The notes under the pieces: generated by a model
Told to the model about the DNA's origin: nothing
Databases searched by the model: none
Seen by the model: only the letters and a program-made list of their open reading frames with translations
Assembly (NCBI GenBank): GCA_002397315.1
Contig: DHAE01000023.1
Location: forward strand, 78,770 to 142,769
DNA: 64,000 bases
Source: Comamonadaceae bacterium UBA4962
GTDB taxonomy: Bacteria; Pseudomonadota; Gammaproteobacteria; Burkholderiales; Burkholderiaceae_C
Reading direction: 5' to 3'
Part shown: positions 9,672 to 18,701 of the stretch, one piece after another
Layout: each line of letters begins with the position of its first letter
How positions within the stretch are numbered: position 1 is the first letter of the stretch
Translations under genes and position numbers: made by a program

Positions 9672-11318
9672 TCAGTGGAAGAACTTGGCCGCGCTCACCA
9701 GGGTCTTGTAGATGCCCCAGGCCAGCGGGATGCCGACGGCCGCCCATGCGAACGCCACCAGCGCAGGACTGGTGGCACCGCCGGAGCCGGTGCCCACGCC
9801 TTTGCCGACCTCGGCCGCGGCAGCCTTCTCGTGGGCGAGCTTCTTCTCGTGCGCCAGCTCCGCGTCGCTCATGAACCACTTGTCCGCCAGCGGGCGCACC
9901 ATCAGGTTGGCGATGAGGCCGATGACCAGCATGCCCACCAGGATGTACATGGTCTGGTTGTAGACCTGGTCGCGGGGCAGCCCCAGGCCGAGCTGGTACT
10001 CGCGCATGTAGTTCACCACCACCGGCCCGAGGATGCCGGCCGTGGCCCAGGCCGTGAGCAGGCGGCCGTGGATGGCGCCCACGAACTGCGTGCCGAACAG
10101 GTCGGCCAGGTAGGCCGGCACGGTGGCGAACCCGCCGCCGTACATCGACAGGATGATGCAGAAGGCGCCCACGAACAGCAGCTGGTGGCCGGCGCTGGCG
10201 GAACTCGGGATGCTCGCGTACAGCAGGCCGCCCAGCACGAAGAACACCACGTAGGTCATCTTGCGGCCGAGCCTGTCGGAGAGGCTGGCCCAGAAGAAGC
10301 GGCCGCCGATGTTGAACAGCGACAACAGCGCCGTGAAGCCTCCGGCCACCGCCGCGATGGCCGCGAGCTGGCCCTTGTCGAGTTCGCCGAAACGGGCGGG
10401 CACGTTGATGAGCGCGCCACCGAACACTTCCTGCAGCATGGGCGAGGCCATGCCGATCACGCCGATGCCGGCGCTCACGTTCATGCACAGCACGATCCAC
10501 ACGAGCCAGAACTGCGGAATGCCCCAGACGTGCTTCACGTGCACGTGGCGCTGCGTGATCATCGCGTTGGCGGACGGAGGCGGCGGCGTCCAGCCAGCCG
10601 GTTTCCAGCCCGTGGCCGGCACGCGGTAGCCGAGCGCGCCGGCCATCATGAAGGCGAAGTAGACCAGCGCCATCACGACGAAGGTCTGCATCACGCCGAC
10701 GTCGGTGGGGGTGGAGAAATGCTTCATCAGGTCGACGGCCAGGGGCGAACCGATCATCGCGCCGCCGCCGAAGCCCATGATGGCCATGCCGGTCGCCATG
10801 CCGCGGCGGTCGGGGAACCACTTGATGAGGGTCGAGACGGGCGAGATGTAGCCCAACCCCAGCCCGATGCCTCCGATCACGCCCGAGCCGAGGATCATCA
10901 ACCAGAACTGGTGCAGGTGGATGCCCAGCGCCGACAGCAGCATGCCGCCGCACCAGCACACCGCGGACACCACGCCCGCCTTGCGCGGGCCGGCGCGCTC
11001 CAGCCAGCCACCCCAGAGCGCGGCGGAGCAGCCGAGGAACACGAAGAAGAGGGTGTACATCCAGCCCAGGGTCGCCACGCGCCAGTCGCAGCCGGTGGCG
11101 AACAGTTCGGCGAAGAAACTCATGTCCTTCGGACACGCCGCGCCCTTGCCGGCGGTGGACAGCGCCTTCGACAGGGGCAGCCAGAACACCGAGAAGCCGT
11201 AGGCCATGCCGATGCACAGATGGATGGCGAGCGCGGCCGGTGGCACGAGCCATCGATTGAACCCCGGCCCCGCGATGATGCGCTCTTTGTCCAGAAACCC
11301 TGGTCGTGTATCCGCCAT
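9672..11318 (-). CDS. OFA-family MFS transporter (oxalate/formate antiporter type) with C-terminal extra helix
   Basis: A 548-residue inner-membrane carrier with twelve main hydrophobic helices. Family features include the early motif PPAALAIHLCIGMAYGFSVFW and the loop after helix 2. Relatives such as OxlT exchange oxalate for formate. After helix 12 come a charged segment rich in His, Glu and Lys (HEKKLAHEKAA) and a thirteenth hydrophobic helix near the C-terminus. The start at 11318 has GAGGAG seven bases upstream. A perfect palindrome lies about 70 bases further upstream. The chemoreceptor gene follows at once, then the oxidoreductase and fdhD. Substrate is inferred from family and context. 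Confidence 0.9.
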   Translation of the reverse strand: MADTRPGFLDKERIIAGPGFNRWLVPPAALAIHLCIGMAYGFSVFWLPLSKALSTAGKGAACPKDMSFFAELFATGCDWRVATLGWMYTLFFVFLGCSAALWGGWLERAGPRKAGVVSAVCWCGGMLLSALGIHLHQFWLMILGSGVIGGIGLGLGYISPVSTLIKWFPDRRGMATGMAIMGFGGGAMIGSPLAVDLMKHFSTPTDVGVMQTFVVMALVYFAFMMAGALGYRVPATGWKPAGWTPPPPSANAMITQRHVHVKHVWGIPQFWLVWIVLCMNVSAGIGVIGMASPMLQEVFGGALINVPARFGELDKGQLAAIAAVAGGFTALLSLFNIGGRFFWASLSDRLGRKMTYVVFFVLGGLLYASIPSSASAGHQLLFVGAFCIILSMYGGGFATVPAYLADLFGTQFVGAIHGRLLTAWATAGILGPVVVNYMREYQLGLGLPRDQVYNQTMYILVGMLVIGLIANLMVRPLADKWFMSDAELAHEKKLAHEKAAAAEVGKGVGTGSGGATSPALVAFAWAAVGIPLAWGIYKTLVSAAKFFH

Positions 11319-11388
11319 GCCCACTCCTCTGTCATTGTTGAACTTTCCGCGGCATGGAACCACGGCGGGAGGAAGTGTCGACTCAACC

Positions 11389-11404
11389 ATTGACGCGAGT
11401 CAAT
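11389..11404. promoter_or_regulatory. Perfect palindrome upstream of the OFA transporter, possible FNR-type or other operator
   Basis: ATTGAC-GCGA-GTCAAT is a perfect 6-bp palindrome with a four-base centre, in an AT-richer stretch. The geometry TTGAC-N4-GTCAA equals that of FNR/Anr boxes (TTGAT-N4-ATCAA) with one changed pair. Its centre is about 78 bases before the transporter ATG. A further ATTGAC occurs at 11425-11430. The binding protein is not known. Confidence 0.5.
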
Positions 11405-11576
11405 ACACCGTGCAATGGAGTGTGATTGACTTATTCAAATGCATGTTCCGTGTTAACGATAGCTCGACAGCCAGACGGGCCGGTGTCGACCCGCTGCGGA
11501 CATGCGCGGCGTGGTTCGGGAGCAACGCGGGGGACGGCGGAACCCGCACCCTGCCCGGGCTGTGCCGGGCGGCGCC

Positions 11577-12668
11577 TCACGTGTCCTTGCTGACCGCGAT
11601 GGTGGGGAATTTCGAGGAGAAATCCTTGGCCTGCTGCGCCACCTTCACGGCCACCTGGCGGGCCAGGTGCCGGTAGATGCGCGCCACTTCCCCGTCCGGC
11701 GCGGCCACCACCGTGGGCGTGCCGCTGTCGGCCTGCAGGCGGATCTGCAGGTCCAGCGGCAGGGCACCGAGGTACTCCATGCCGTTCTCCTCGGCCATGC
11801 GGCGGCCGCCGCCCTCGCCGAAGATGTGCTCGACGTGGCCGCACTGGCTGCAGACGTGCGCGGCCATGTTCTCGACGATGCCCAGGATCGGCACGCCCAC
11901 CTTCTCGAACATCTTGATGCCCTTGCGCGCATCGAGCAGCGCGATGTCCTGCGGGGTGGTGACGATGACGGCGCCCGTGATCGGCACGCGCTGCGAGAGC
12001 GTGAGCTGGATGTCGCCGGTGCCCGGGGGCATGTCCACGACGAGGTAGTCCAGATCCTGCCAGTTCGTCTGCCGCAGCAACTGCTCCAGCGCCTGCGTAG
12101 CCATCGGCCCGCGCCAGATCATGGCCTGGTCGGGCTCCACGAGGAAGCCGATGGACATCACCTGCACGCCGTGGTTGCGCAGCGGCTCCATGGTCTTGCC
12201 GTCGGCGCTCTCGGGCCGGTCCGAGATGCCCAGCATCATCGGCTGGCTGGGGCCGTAGATGTCGGCGTCCAGCACGCCCACGCGCGCGCCCTCGGCCGCC
12301 AGCGCGAGCGCCAGGTTGGCGGCCGTGGTGCTCTTGCCCACGCCGCCCTTGCCCGACGCCACGGCGATGATGTTGCGCACCTGCGGCAGCACCTGCACGC
12401 CGCGCTGCACCGCATGCGCGACGATGCGCGTGGCGACGGTGGCGGACGCCCGCTCCACCCCCGGCACGCTGCGTGCGGCGGCCTCCAGCTCGCCCGCCAG
12501 GGCGGCTTCCAGGCTGCGCGCGGGGTAGCCCAGCTCCACGGTGAAGGACACGGCGGCGCCGTCGATGCGCAGGTCGCGCAGTGCGCGCGTGGAAACGAAA
12601 TCCTTGCCCGTGTGCGGATCGCGTACGCTCGCGAGCGCCGCGAGGAGCGCCTGTTCAGTCACTGCCAT
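11577..12668 (-). CDS. apbC: Iron-sulfur cluster carrier protein ApbC/Mrp
   Basis: A 363-residue P-loop ATPase that carries and transfers [4Fe-4S] clusters. Residues 1-90 form the MIP18/DUF59 domain, the deviant Walker A ASGKGGVGKST is at about 104-114, and the cluster-binding CxxC pair lies in HVCSQCGHVEHIF. Length is normal for the family. AAGGAG stands before the ATG at 12668. It is transcribed away from the Mrr-like gene across a 186-bp gap. Fe-S supply would serve NadA, QueE and the FNR-type regulator encoded in this window. Confidence 0.96.
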   Translation of the reverse strand: MAVTEQALLAALASVRDPHTGKDFVSTRALRDLRIDGAAVSFTVELGYPARSLEAALAGELEAAARSVPGVERASATVATRIVAHAVQRGVQVLPQVRNIIAVASGKGGVGKSTTAANLALALAAEGARVGVLDADIYGPSQPMMLGISDRPESADGKTMEPLRNHGVQVMSIGFLVEPDQAMIWRGPMATQALEQLLRQTNWQDLDYLVVDMPPGTGDIQLTLSQRVPITGAVIVTTPQDIALLDARKGIKMFEKVGVPILGIVENMAAHVCSQCGHVEHIFGEGGGRRMAEENGMEYLGALPLDLQIRLQADSGTPTVVAAPDGEVARIYRHLARQVAVKVAQQAKDFSSKFPTIAVSKDT

Positions 12669-12854
12669 ATCGGTAAATCTCCTTGGGGGCGGTTAGTCTA
12701 TTCCCTGCCCCCCGGCCCCGCAGGCCGCAGGACAATGCCGCGCCGGGCCGGCTCCGCCGTGCGCAAGCATCCGCCCCGTCCTCTTTTTCCCCGAAACCGT
12801 TTCCCACCCCATGCCGTCGTTCCGATGGCCGCTCTGACCGAAGGACTGCCTCCC

Positions 12855-13454
12855 GTGAAATTCAAGATGGCCCCCAACTCGCTGTTCGCCATCCTGCTGC
12901 GCTCGCCCTGGTGGGTGAGCTTCGCCGCCGCGGGCGCCATCGCCCTGGCCTGCGGGGCGTTGCTGCCCGCGCACGTGGCGCCGTTCGCGGCCGTGGGCGT
13001 GCTGCCCCTGGTGGTGGTGGGCAGCATGGCCGCATGGCGGCAATGGAGTGCGCCCAGCCCGTCCCGCCTGCAGGCGGCGCTGGACGAGGCCGGCGCCCTG
13101 CCCTGGCGGCAGCTCGCCGACCGGCTCGAGCGCGCCTGGCGGGCCGAGGGCTACACCGTCCAGCGGCTCGCCGGGGGCGCGGCGGACTTCCGGCTCGACA
13201 AGGGCGGGCATCCGGTGCTGGTCAGCGCCCGCCGCTGGAAGGCCGCCACCCATGGGGTGGAGCCGCTGCGCGAACTGCAGGCCGCGGTCCAGGCGCAGGA
13301 GAGCGCCTCCGGCGCGTACCTCGCGCCGCTGGGCGCCGTGAGCGACGCGGCCCGGGATTACGCCCGCAGCCATGGCCTGACGCTGCTGGACGGCCCCGCG
13401 GTGGCCACGCTGCTGCTCAAGGCCCCGCCCGCCCCGGGCGGCGCGCGCCGCTGA
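12855..13454 (+). CDS. Membrane-anchored Mrr-like (PD-(D/E)xK) protein with degraded active site
   Basis: A 199-residue protein with two hydrophobic helices in the first ~65 residues and a C-terminal domain resembling the Mrr restriction-endonuclease fold (ADFRLDKGGHPVLVSARRWKA, then ELQAAVQAQ and ARDYARSHGLTLLDG). In active Mrr domains the core reads like LVQCKRW; here it is LVSARRW, so the conserved Gln and Lys are replaced by Ser and Arg. It is therefore probably not a nuclease. GAAGGA precedes the GTG at 12855, which I prefer to the ATG at 12825, which has no ribosome-binding site. No methylase is adjacent. Function unknown. Confidence 0.72.
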   Translation: MKFKMAPNSLFAILLRSPWWVSFAAAGAIALACGALLPAHVAPFAAVGVLPLVVVGSMAAWRQWSAPSPSRLQAALDEAGALPWRQLADRLERAWRAEGYTVQRLAGGAADFRLDKGGHPVLVSARRWKAATHGVEPLRELQAAVQAQESASGAYLAPLGAVSDAARDYARSHGLTLLDGPAVATLLLKAPPAPGGARR

Positions 13455-13469
13455 CCCGCCGGCCAGGGC

Positions 13470-13488
13470 CTGCCCCCGGCAGGGGCAG
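13470..13488. terminator. Weak hairpin after the Mrr-like gene
   Basis: Arms CTGCCCC and GGGGCAG with a five-base loop and only TT after the stem. It may end the Mrr-like transcript before poxB. Confidence 0.35.
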
Positions 13489-13584
13489 TTCTCATCGGCG
13501 AATTCATCCTACAGATCAGGGTTTCCACCAATGGCACCCCGTCCCTAGAATGGCTCGACCGCAACACCTCGGGAGTCCTGGGCG

Positions 13585-15336
13585 ATGGGCATTTTTGGTT
13601 CCTCCACACCGAAGTCGGTAGCCGACCTGCTGGTCGAGACGCTGGCCGATGCCGGCGTACGGCGCATCTGGGGCGTCACCGGCGACAGCCTGAACGCCAT
13701 CAACGACAGCCTGCGCCGGCACGGCGGCATCGAGTGGATGCACGTGCGCCACGAAGAAGCCGGCGCCTTCGCCGCGGGCGCCGAGGCCCAGGTGACGGGG
13801 CAGCTCGCGGTGTGCGCGGGCAGCTGCGGCCCGGGCAACCTGCACCTGATCAACGGTCTCTACGACTGCCAGCGCAACCACCAGCCCGTGCTGGCCATCG
13901 CCAGCCACATCCCCAGCAGCGAGATCGGCCTGGGGTACTTCCAGGAAACCCACCCGACCGAGCTGTTCCGCGAGTGCAGCCATTTCTGCGAGATGGTGCA
14001 GGACCCGAAGCAGTTGCCCGAGATCCTGCACCGCGCGATGCGCACGGCGATCGGCCGGCACGGCGTGGCCGTGATCGTGCTGCCGGGCGACGTGTCCACC
14101 CTCGACGCGCCCGAAAACGCCCGGCCGGATTTCGCGCCCCCGGCCCTGCCCCGGCTGCTGCCCGACCCGGCCGCGCTCGAGGAGCTCGCCGCCCTGCTGA
14201 ACGGCTCCGAGGCCGTGACCATCCTCGCCGGCGCCGGCACCGCCGGTGCGCACGACGAGGTGGTGGCGCTGGCGAAGGCCCTGGCCGCGCCGATCGTGCA
14301 CGCCTTCCGCGGCAAGGAGCACATGGAGTGGGACAACCCGTTCGACGTCGGCATGACCGGCCTGATCGGCTTCTCGTCCGGCTACCACGCGATGCGCGAG
14401 TGCGACACGCTGCTCATGCTGGGCACGGACTTCCCCTACCGCGACTTCTATCCGGAGAACGCGGCCATCGTGCAGATCGACCGCGATCCCGGCGCGCTGG
14501 GCCGGCGCGCGCAGCTGCGCCTGGGGCTGGTGGCCGACGTGCGCGAGGCCGCCGCCCTGCTGGCCCCGCTGATCGAGCCGGGCCGCGACACCCGCTTTCT
14601 CGACCAGGCGAGAGAGCATTACCAGGCGGCGCGCAAGGACCTGGACGAACTCGCCACCCCGCGCGCCGGCGACGCGCCGCTGCATCCGCAGTTCGTCGCG
14701 GCCACGCTGGACCGGCTGGCGGCCGACGATGCGGTCTTCACCTTCGACGTGGGCACGCCGGCCATCTGGGCCGCGCGCTACCTGCGGATGAACGGCCGGC
14801 GGCGGCTAATCGGCTCCTTCAACCACGGTTCGATGGCCAACGCGATGCCGCAGGCACTCGGCGCGCAGGCCGTGCGGCCCGACCGCCAGGTGGTGTCGAT
14901 CTCCGGCGACGGCGGCCTCACGATGCTGATGGGCGACATGCTCACGGCCGTGCAGATGAAGCTGCCGATCAAGATCGTGCTCATCAACAACGGCGTGCTC
15001 GGCTTCGTGCAGATGGAGCAGAAGGCCGCCGGCTACCTCGACACCAACGTCGCGCTGCAGAGCCCGGATTTCAGCGCCATCGCCCACGCCATCGGCTTCT
15101 TCGGCCAGCGCGTCGCCCGCTCGGACGAGTTGGAGCCCGCCCTGGCGCGCGCGCTGGCCCACGAGGGCCCCGCCCTGGTGGACGTGCAGGTCGATCCGAT
15201 GGAGCTGTCGATGCCGCCGAAGATCCGGGCCGCGCAGGTCAAGGGCTTCAGCCTGTACGCCGCGCGGGCGGTGATGAGCGGCCGGGGCGACGAGATCGTC
15301 GAGCTGGCGAAAACCAACCTGCTGCGCCGCAGGTGA
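13585..15336 (+). CDS. poxB: Pyruvate dehydrogenase (quinone), PoxB type
   Basis: A 583-residue thiamine diphosphate enzyme that decarboxylates pyruvate to acetate and passes electrons through FAD to ubiquinone at the membrane. It has the N-terminal TPP-pyrimidine domain with the catalytic Glu region (VRHEEAGAFAAGAEA), a central FAD domain, and the TPP-binding GDGG...NN segment at about residues 440-470. E. coli PoxB has 572 residues. The start is supported by GGGAG before the ATG. It stands alone between the Mrr-like gene and metG. Other TPP enzymes such as acetolactate synthase share the fold, but similarity in wording and length favours PoxB. Confidence 0.9.
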   Translation: MGIFGSSTPKSVADLLVETLADAGVRRIWGVTGDSLNAINDSLRRHGGIEWMHVRHEEAGAFAAGAEAQVTGQLAVCAGSCGPGNLHLINGLYDCQRNHQPVLAIASHIPSSEIGLGYFQETHPTELFRECSHFCEMVQDPKQLPEILHRAMRTAIGRHGVAVIVLPGDVSTLDAPENARPDFAPPALPRLLPDPAALEELAALLNGSEAVTILAGAGTAGAHDEVVALAKALAAPIVHAFRGKEHMEWDNPFDVGMTGLIGFSSGYHAMRECDTLLMLGTDFPYRDFYPENAAIVQIDRDPGALGRRAQLRLGLVADVREAAALLAPLIEPGRDTRFLDQAREHYQAARKDLDELATPRAGDAPLHPQFVAATLDRLAADDAVFTFDVGTPAIWAARYLRMNGRRRLIGSFNHGSMANAMPQALGAQAVRPDRQVVSISGDGGLTMLMGDMLTAVQMKLPIKIVLINNGVLGFVQMEQKAAGYLDTNVALQSPDFSAIAHAIGFFGQRVARSDELEPALARALAHEGPALVDVQVDPMELSMPPKIRAAQVKGFSLYAARAVMSGRGDEIVELAKTNLLRRR

Positions 15337-15436
15337 CGGCGGCCGGCGCGGCGCCGGACCGGGGAGGCTCTTAAAATCATCCGTTGCGCCCGGAGCCGTC
15401 CGCCCGGGCCGCGCCTCCTCAGAAAGCCCGCTCCCG

Positions 15437-17563
15437 ATGCCCGCACGCAAGATCTTCGTCACCACCGCCCTGCCGTACGCCAACGGCAACTTCCACATCG
15501 GCCACATCATGGAATACATTCAGGCCGACATCTGGGTGCGGTTCCAGCGCATGCAGGGCGCCGAGGTGAACTTCGTCGGCGCGGACGACACGCACGGCGC
15601 GCCGATCATGATCGCCGCCGAGAAGGCCGGCAAGACGCCGCAGCAGTTCGTGGCCGACATCGCCGCCGGCCGCAAGCCCTACCTGGAGGGCTTCCACATC
15701 CGCTTCGACAACTGGCACAGCACGGACGCGCCCGAGAACCACGCACTCGCCCGCCAGATCTACCGCGACCTGCAGGCCGCGGGCCTGATCGAGACGCGCA
15801 CCATCGAGCAGTTCTTCGACCCCGAGAAGAACATGTTCCTGCCGGACCGCTTCATCAAGGGCGAATGCCCGCGCTGCCACGCCCGGGACCAGTACGGCGA
15901 CAACTGCGAGAACTGCGGCGCGGTGTACGCACCCACCGACCTGATCGAGCCCTATTCGGCGCTGTCCGGCGCCAAGCCGGTGCTGAAGAGCTCCGACCAT
16001 TTCTTCTTCCAGCTCTCCGACCCGCGCTGCGTGGCCTTCCTGCAGGAATGGACGCAGGACGGCCGCCTGCAGCCCGAGGTGGCCAACAAGGTCAAGGAAT
16101 GGTTCTCGGTGCGCACCAACCCCGACGGCAGCACCAGCGAAGGCCTGGGCGACTGGGACATCAGCCGCGACGCGCCCTATTTCGGCATCGAGATCCCCGA
16201 CGCGCCGGGCAAGTACTTCTACGTCTGGCTCGACGCGCCCGTGGGCTACCTCGCCTCGCTCAAGAACCTGCTGGAAAAGCGCGGCCAGAGCTACGACGAC
16301 TACGTGGCCGATCCGCAGCTGGAGCAGTACCACTTCATCGGCAAGGACATCGTCACCTTCCACACGCTGTTCTGGCCCGCGATGCTGAAGTTCAGCGGCC
16401 GCAAGACGCCGGATGCGGTCTTCGTGCACGGCTTCCTCACCGTGAACAACGGCGAGAAGATGAGCAAGAGCCGCGGCACGGGGCTCGACCCGCTCAAGTA
16501 CCTGGGCCTAGGGATGAACGCCGAATGGCTGCGCTACTACCTCGCGGCCAAGCTCAACGGCCGCAACGAGGACATCGACTTCAACGCCGAAGACTTCATG
16601 GCGCGCGTCAACAGCGACCTGATCGGCAAGTTCGTGAACATCGCGAGCCGCGCCGCGGGCTTCCTCACCAAGCGCTTCGGCGGCCGGCTCGGTACGCCCG
16701 ACGCCGATGGCGCTGCGCTGCTGGAGGCCCTGCGCGCCCAGGCCGGCGCGATTGCCGAGGCGTATGAGCGGCGCGACACCGCCCGCGCCGTGCGCGAGAC
16801 CATGCTGCTGGCCGACCGCGTGAACGGGTACGTGGATGCGCGCAAGCCCTGGGAACTCGCAAAACAGGAAGGGCAGGAGGCCGCGCTGCAGGCCGCCTGC
16901 ACCACCTGCATCGAGGCCTTCCGCCTGCTCACGCTCTACCTCAAGCCCGTGCTGCCGGCCCTGGCGTCGCAAGTGGAGGCGTTCCTGAACGTCCAGCCCC
17001 TTACCTTCGCCGATGCACCCGCCCTGCTGGGCGAAGGCCACGCCATCGGTGCCTACCAGCACCTGATGCAGCGCGTGGACATCAAGCAGCTCGAAGCGCT
17101 GTTCGAGGTTCCTGCGGCCGCTGCCGCGCCGGCCGCACCCGCGGTCAACGCAGCGGCGGCCCCCGCGGCGGGTGCCGGCGCCGGTGCCGCCACGGAGCCC
17201 CCCGGCGGCGAGGACATCGCCCCCACCATCACCATCGACGACTTCGCGAAGATCGACCTGCGCATCGCGCTGATCGTGAACTGCGAGCCGGTCGAGGGCT
17301 CCACCAAGCTGCTGCGCCTCACGCTCGACGTGGGCGAAGGCCGCCACCGCAACGTCTTCTCCGGCATCGCGAGCGCCTACCGTCCCGAGGAACTCGTGGG
17401 CAAACTGACCGTGATGGTCGCCAACCTCGCGCCGCGCAAGATGAAGTTCGGCGTCAGCGAGGGCATGGTGCTCGCGGCCAGCCATGGCAACGAGAAGGCG
17501 CATCCGGGCATCCACGTGCTGAATCCGTGGCCGGGGGCCACGCCCGGCATGCGCGTGCGCTGA
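15437..17563 (+). CDS. metG: Methionine--tRNA ligase
   Basis: A 708-residue class I aminoacyl-tRNA synthetase that charges tRNA-Met. The HIGH motif appears as FHIGH at residues 19-23, the zinc knuckle CPRC...CENC starts near 144, and KMSKS lies at about 341-345. After an Ala/Pro-rich linker, residues from ~603 form the C-terminal tRNA-binding (Trbp111-like) dimer domain. Length fits the long bacterial form. Its gene lies 100 bases after poxB and 44 bases before a small lipoprotein gene. Confidence 0.98.
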   Translation: MPARKIFVTTALPYANGNFHIGHIMEYIQADIWVRFQRMQGAEVNFVGADDTHGAPIMIAAEKAGKTPQQFVADIAAGRKPYLEGFHIRFDNWHSTDAPENHALARQIYRDLQAAGLIETRTIEQFFDPEKNMFLPDRFIKGECPRCHARDQYGDNCENCGAVYAPTDLIEPYSALSGAKPVLKSSDHFFFQLSDPRCVAFLQEWTQDGRLQPEVANKVKEWFSVRTNPDGSTSEGLGDWDISRDAPYFGIEIPDAPGKYFYVWLDAPVGYLASLKNLLEKRGQSYDDYVADPQLEQYHFIGKDIVTFHTLFWPAMLKFSGRKTPDAVFVHGFLTVNNGEKMSKSRGTGLDPLKYLGLGMNAEWLRYYLAAKLNGRNEDIDFNAEDFMARVNSDLIGKFVNIASRAAGFLTKRFGGRLGTPDADGAALLEALRAQAGAIAEAYERRDTARAVRETMLLADRVNGYVDARKPWELAKQEGQEAALQAACTTCIEAFRLLTLYLKPVLPALASQVEAFLNVQPLTFADAPALLGEGHAIGAYQHLMQRVDIKQLEALFEVPAAAAAPAAPAVNAAAAPAAGAGAGAATEPPGGEDIAPTITIDDFAKIDLRIALIVNCEPVEGSTKLLRLTLDVGEGRHRNVFSGIASAYRPEELVGKLTVMVANLAPRKMKFGVSEGMVLAASHGNEKAHPGIHVLNPWPGATPGMRVR

Positions 17564-17607
17564 TCGGACCGGCCGTGCCCGTCCTGCTCACTGGCCCGGC
17601 CGCCCTG

Positions 17608-17847
17608 ATGCGGCTGGCCTTGCCCGCAGCATTGGCCCTGCTCGCCGGCTGCACCGCGGTCAGCGTGGCCACCACGGCCGTGGGCGTCACGGCAAGCGCC
17701 GTGGGGCTCGCGGCCGATGCCGCCATCGGCACGGTGAAGATCGTCGGCAAGGGCGTGGGCATGGCCGCGGATGCGGTCACGGGGGGCTCCGCCGACAACA
17801 GCGGCATCCAGATCCGCGAGTCCATCCGGCCGGCGCCGGGCTCCTGA
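17608..17847 (+). CDS. Small lipoprotein, NF038104-like
   Basis: A 79-residue protein with a short signal peptide and a lipobox LLAGC at residues 11-15, followed by alternating Thr/Val/Ala/Gly segments. It resembles small lipoproteins seen downstream of metG in related bacteria. The ATG at 17608 is chosen because it gives a signal peptide of proper length. Function unknown. Confidence 0.75.
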   Translation: MRLALPAALALLAGCTAVSVATTAVGVTASAVGLAADAAIGTVKIVGKGVGMAADAVTGGSADNSGIQIRESIRPAPGS

Positions 17848-17864
17848 GGGGATGGAAGGCGCGC

Positions 17865-18500
17865 CTACTCGCCCACGTAGCGTCCGGGCCGGTGGCTGAT
17901 CCACAGGAACACGCCCATCACCACCGCCGCCAGCACGGAGTAGCCGACGCGCTCCGGCGGCACCACGAAGAGCGCCAGCGCCAGCACGGTGCAGTCGATC
18001 ACCAACTGCACCTTGCCCGCGCGCATGCCGTGCCGGTTCTGCAGGTAGAGCGCGACGATCGTCGCACCGCCCAGGCAGGACTTGTGCCGCGCGAGGAACA
18101 GGCAGCCCGTGCCGAGCAGCAGGCCGCCCAGCACCGCGGCGAACAGCGGATCGAGGTAGTCCACGTGCATCACGTGCGGGAACATCTCGGTGAGCGCCGA
18201 GAGCAGTGCCACGCTGAGGAAGGTCTTCACGGTGAACTCGCGGCCCATGCGCGTCCAGGCGAACCAGTAGAACGGCAGGTTGATCGCGAAGAACAGCTTG
18301 CCGAAAGAGACGTCCGTCAGGTAGTGCAGCAGGAAGGCGATGCCGGCCGTGCTGCCGATGAGCAGGCCCGCCTGCCCGAACAGCATCAGCGCCATGGCCA
18401 CGAACAGCGTGCCGGCGAAGAGCGCCTGCGCATCCTCGTAGCGGCCGTGGCGCAGCGACGGTACGGGAACCGGGATGGGATCGGGCGGGGCGTCGGACAT
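17865..18500 (-). CDS. YitT family membrane protein
   Basis: A 211-residue integral membrane protein with about five to six hydrophobic helices and YitT/DUF161 marks: LIGSTAGIAFLLHYLTD, FAINLPFYWFAWTRMG and LLGTGCLFLARHKSCLGGATI. Function in the family is unknown, possibly transport. The start MSDAPPD at 18500 was chosen because the upstream extension is Pro/Arg-rich and non-family. It converges with the small lipoprotein gene, and its upstream region carries a copy of the 112-bp repeat. Confidence 0.85.
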   Translation of the reverse strand: MSDAPPDPIPVPVPSLRHGRYEDAQALFAGTLFVAMALMLFGQAGLLIGSTAGIAFLLHYLTDVSFGKLFFAINLPFYWFAWTRMGREFTVKTFLSVALLSALTEMFPHVMHVDYLDPLFAAVLGGLLLGTGCLFLARHKSCLGGATIVALYLQNRHGMRAGKVQLVIDCTVLALALFVVPPERVGYSVLAAVVMGVFLWISHRPGRYVGE

Positions 18501-18578
18501 GGCGTGATGGAAAAAGAAGGGCAGAGGAACTCGCGGGGCGGCACGGGCCGGCATGCAAGCGGCGGGCCAGTCGCGCCA

Positions 18579-18701
18579 GAGCCGCTCCAGAGCGGCTCAC
18601 ACGACCCAGCGAAGCGGTGCTGGCGAGGCGCCGCATCGCAGGCAGTACGAGCAGTACGACAAGATGCTGCAACGACGCCAGAAGGGTCTTGTGAGCCGCT
18701 C
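18579..18701. repeat. Full 112-bp dispersed inverted-repeat element (18590-18701) with flanking hairpin
   Basis: The element runs from GAGCGGCTCACACGACCC (18590-18607) to GGGTCTTGTGAGCCGCTC (18684-18701), an 18-bp terminal inverted repeat with one mismatch. Inside, CTGGCG/CGCCAG and GCATC/GATGC can extend the stem, so the whole unit can fold into a long imperfect hairpin. Eleven bases before it starts another stem, GAGCCGCTC-CA-GAGCGGCTC (18579-18598), which uses the outer arm. A second full copy of identical length lies at 56315-56426, about 88% identical by eye. No coding content is evident. It resembles a MITE or REP-like element. Confidence 0.85.

Noticed and set aside
12825..12854. Upstream ATG start for the Mrr-like gene
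   Set aside because: No ribosome-binding site precedes it, while GAAGGA stands before the GTG at 12855.
13505..13520. TCCTACA upstream of poxB as another loop hairpin
   Set aside because: No complementary arms flank it, so it was only mentioned as a loose occurrence.
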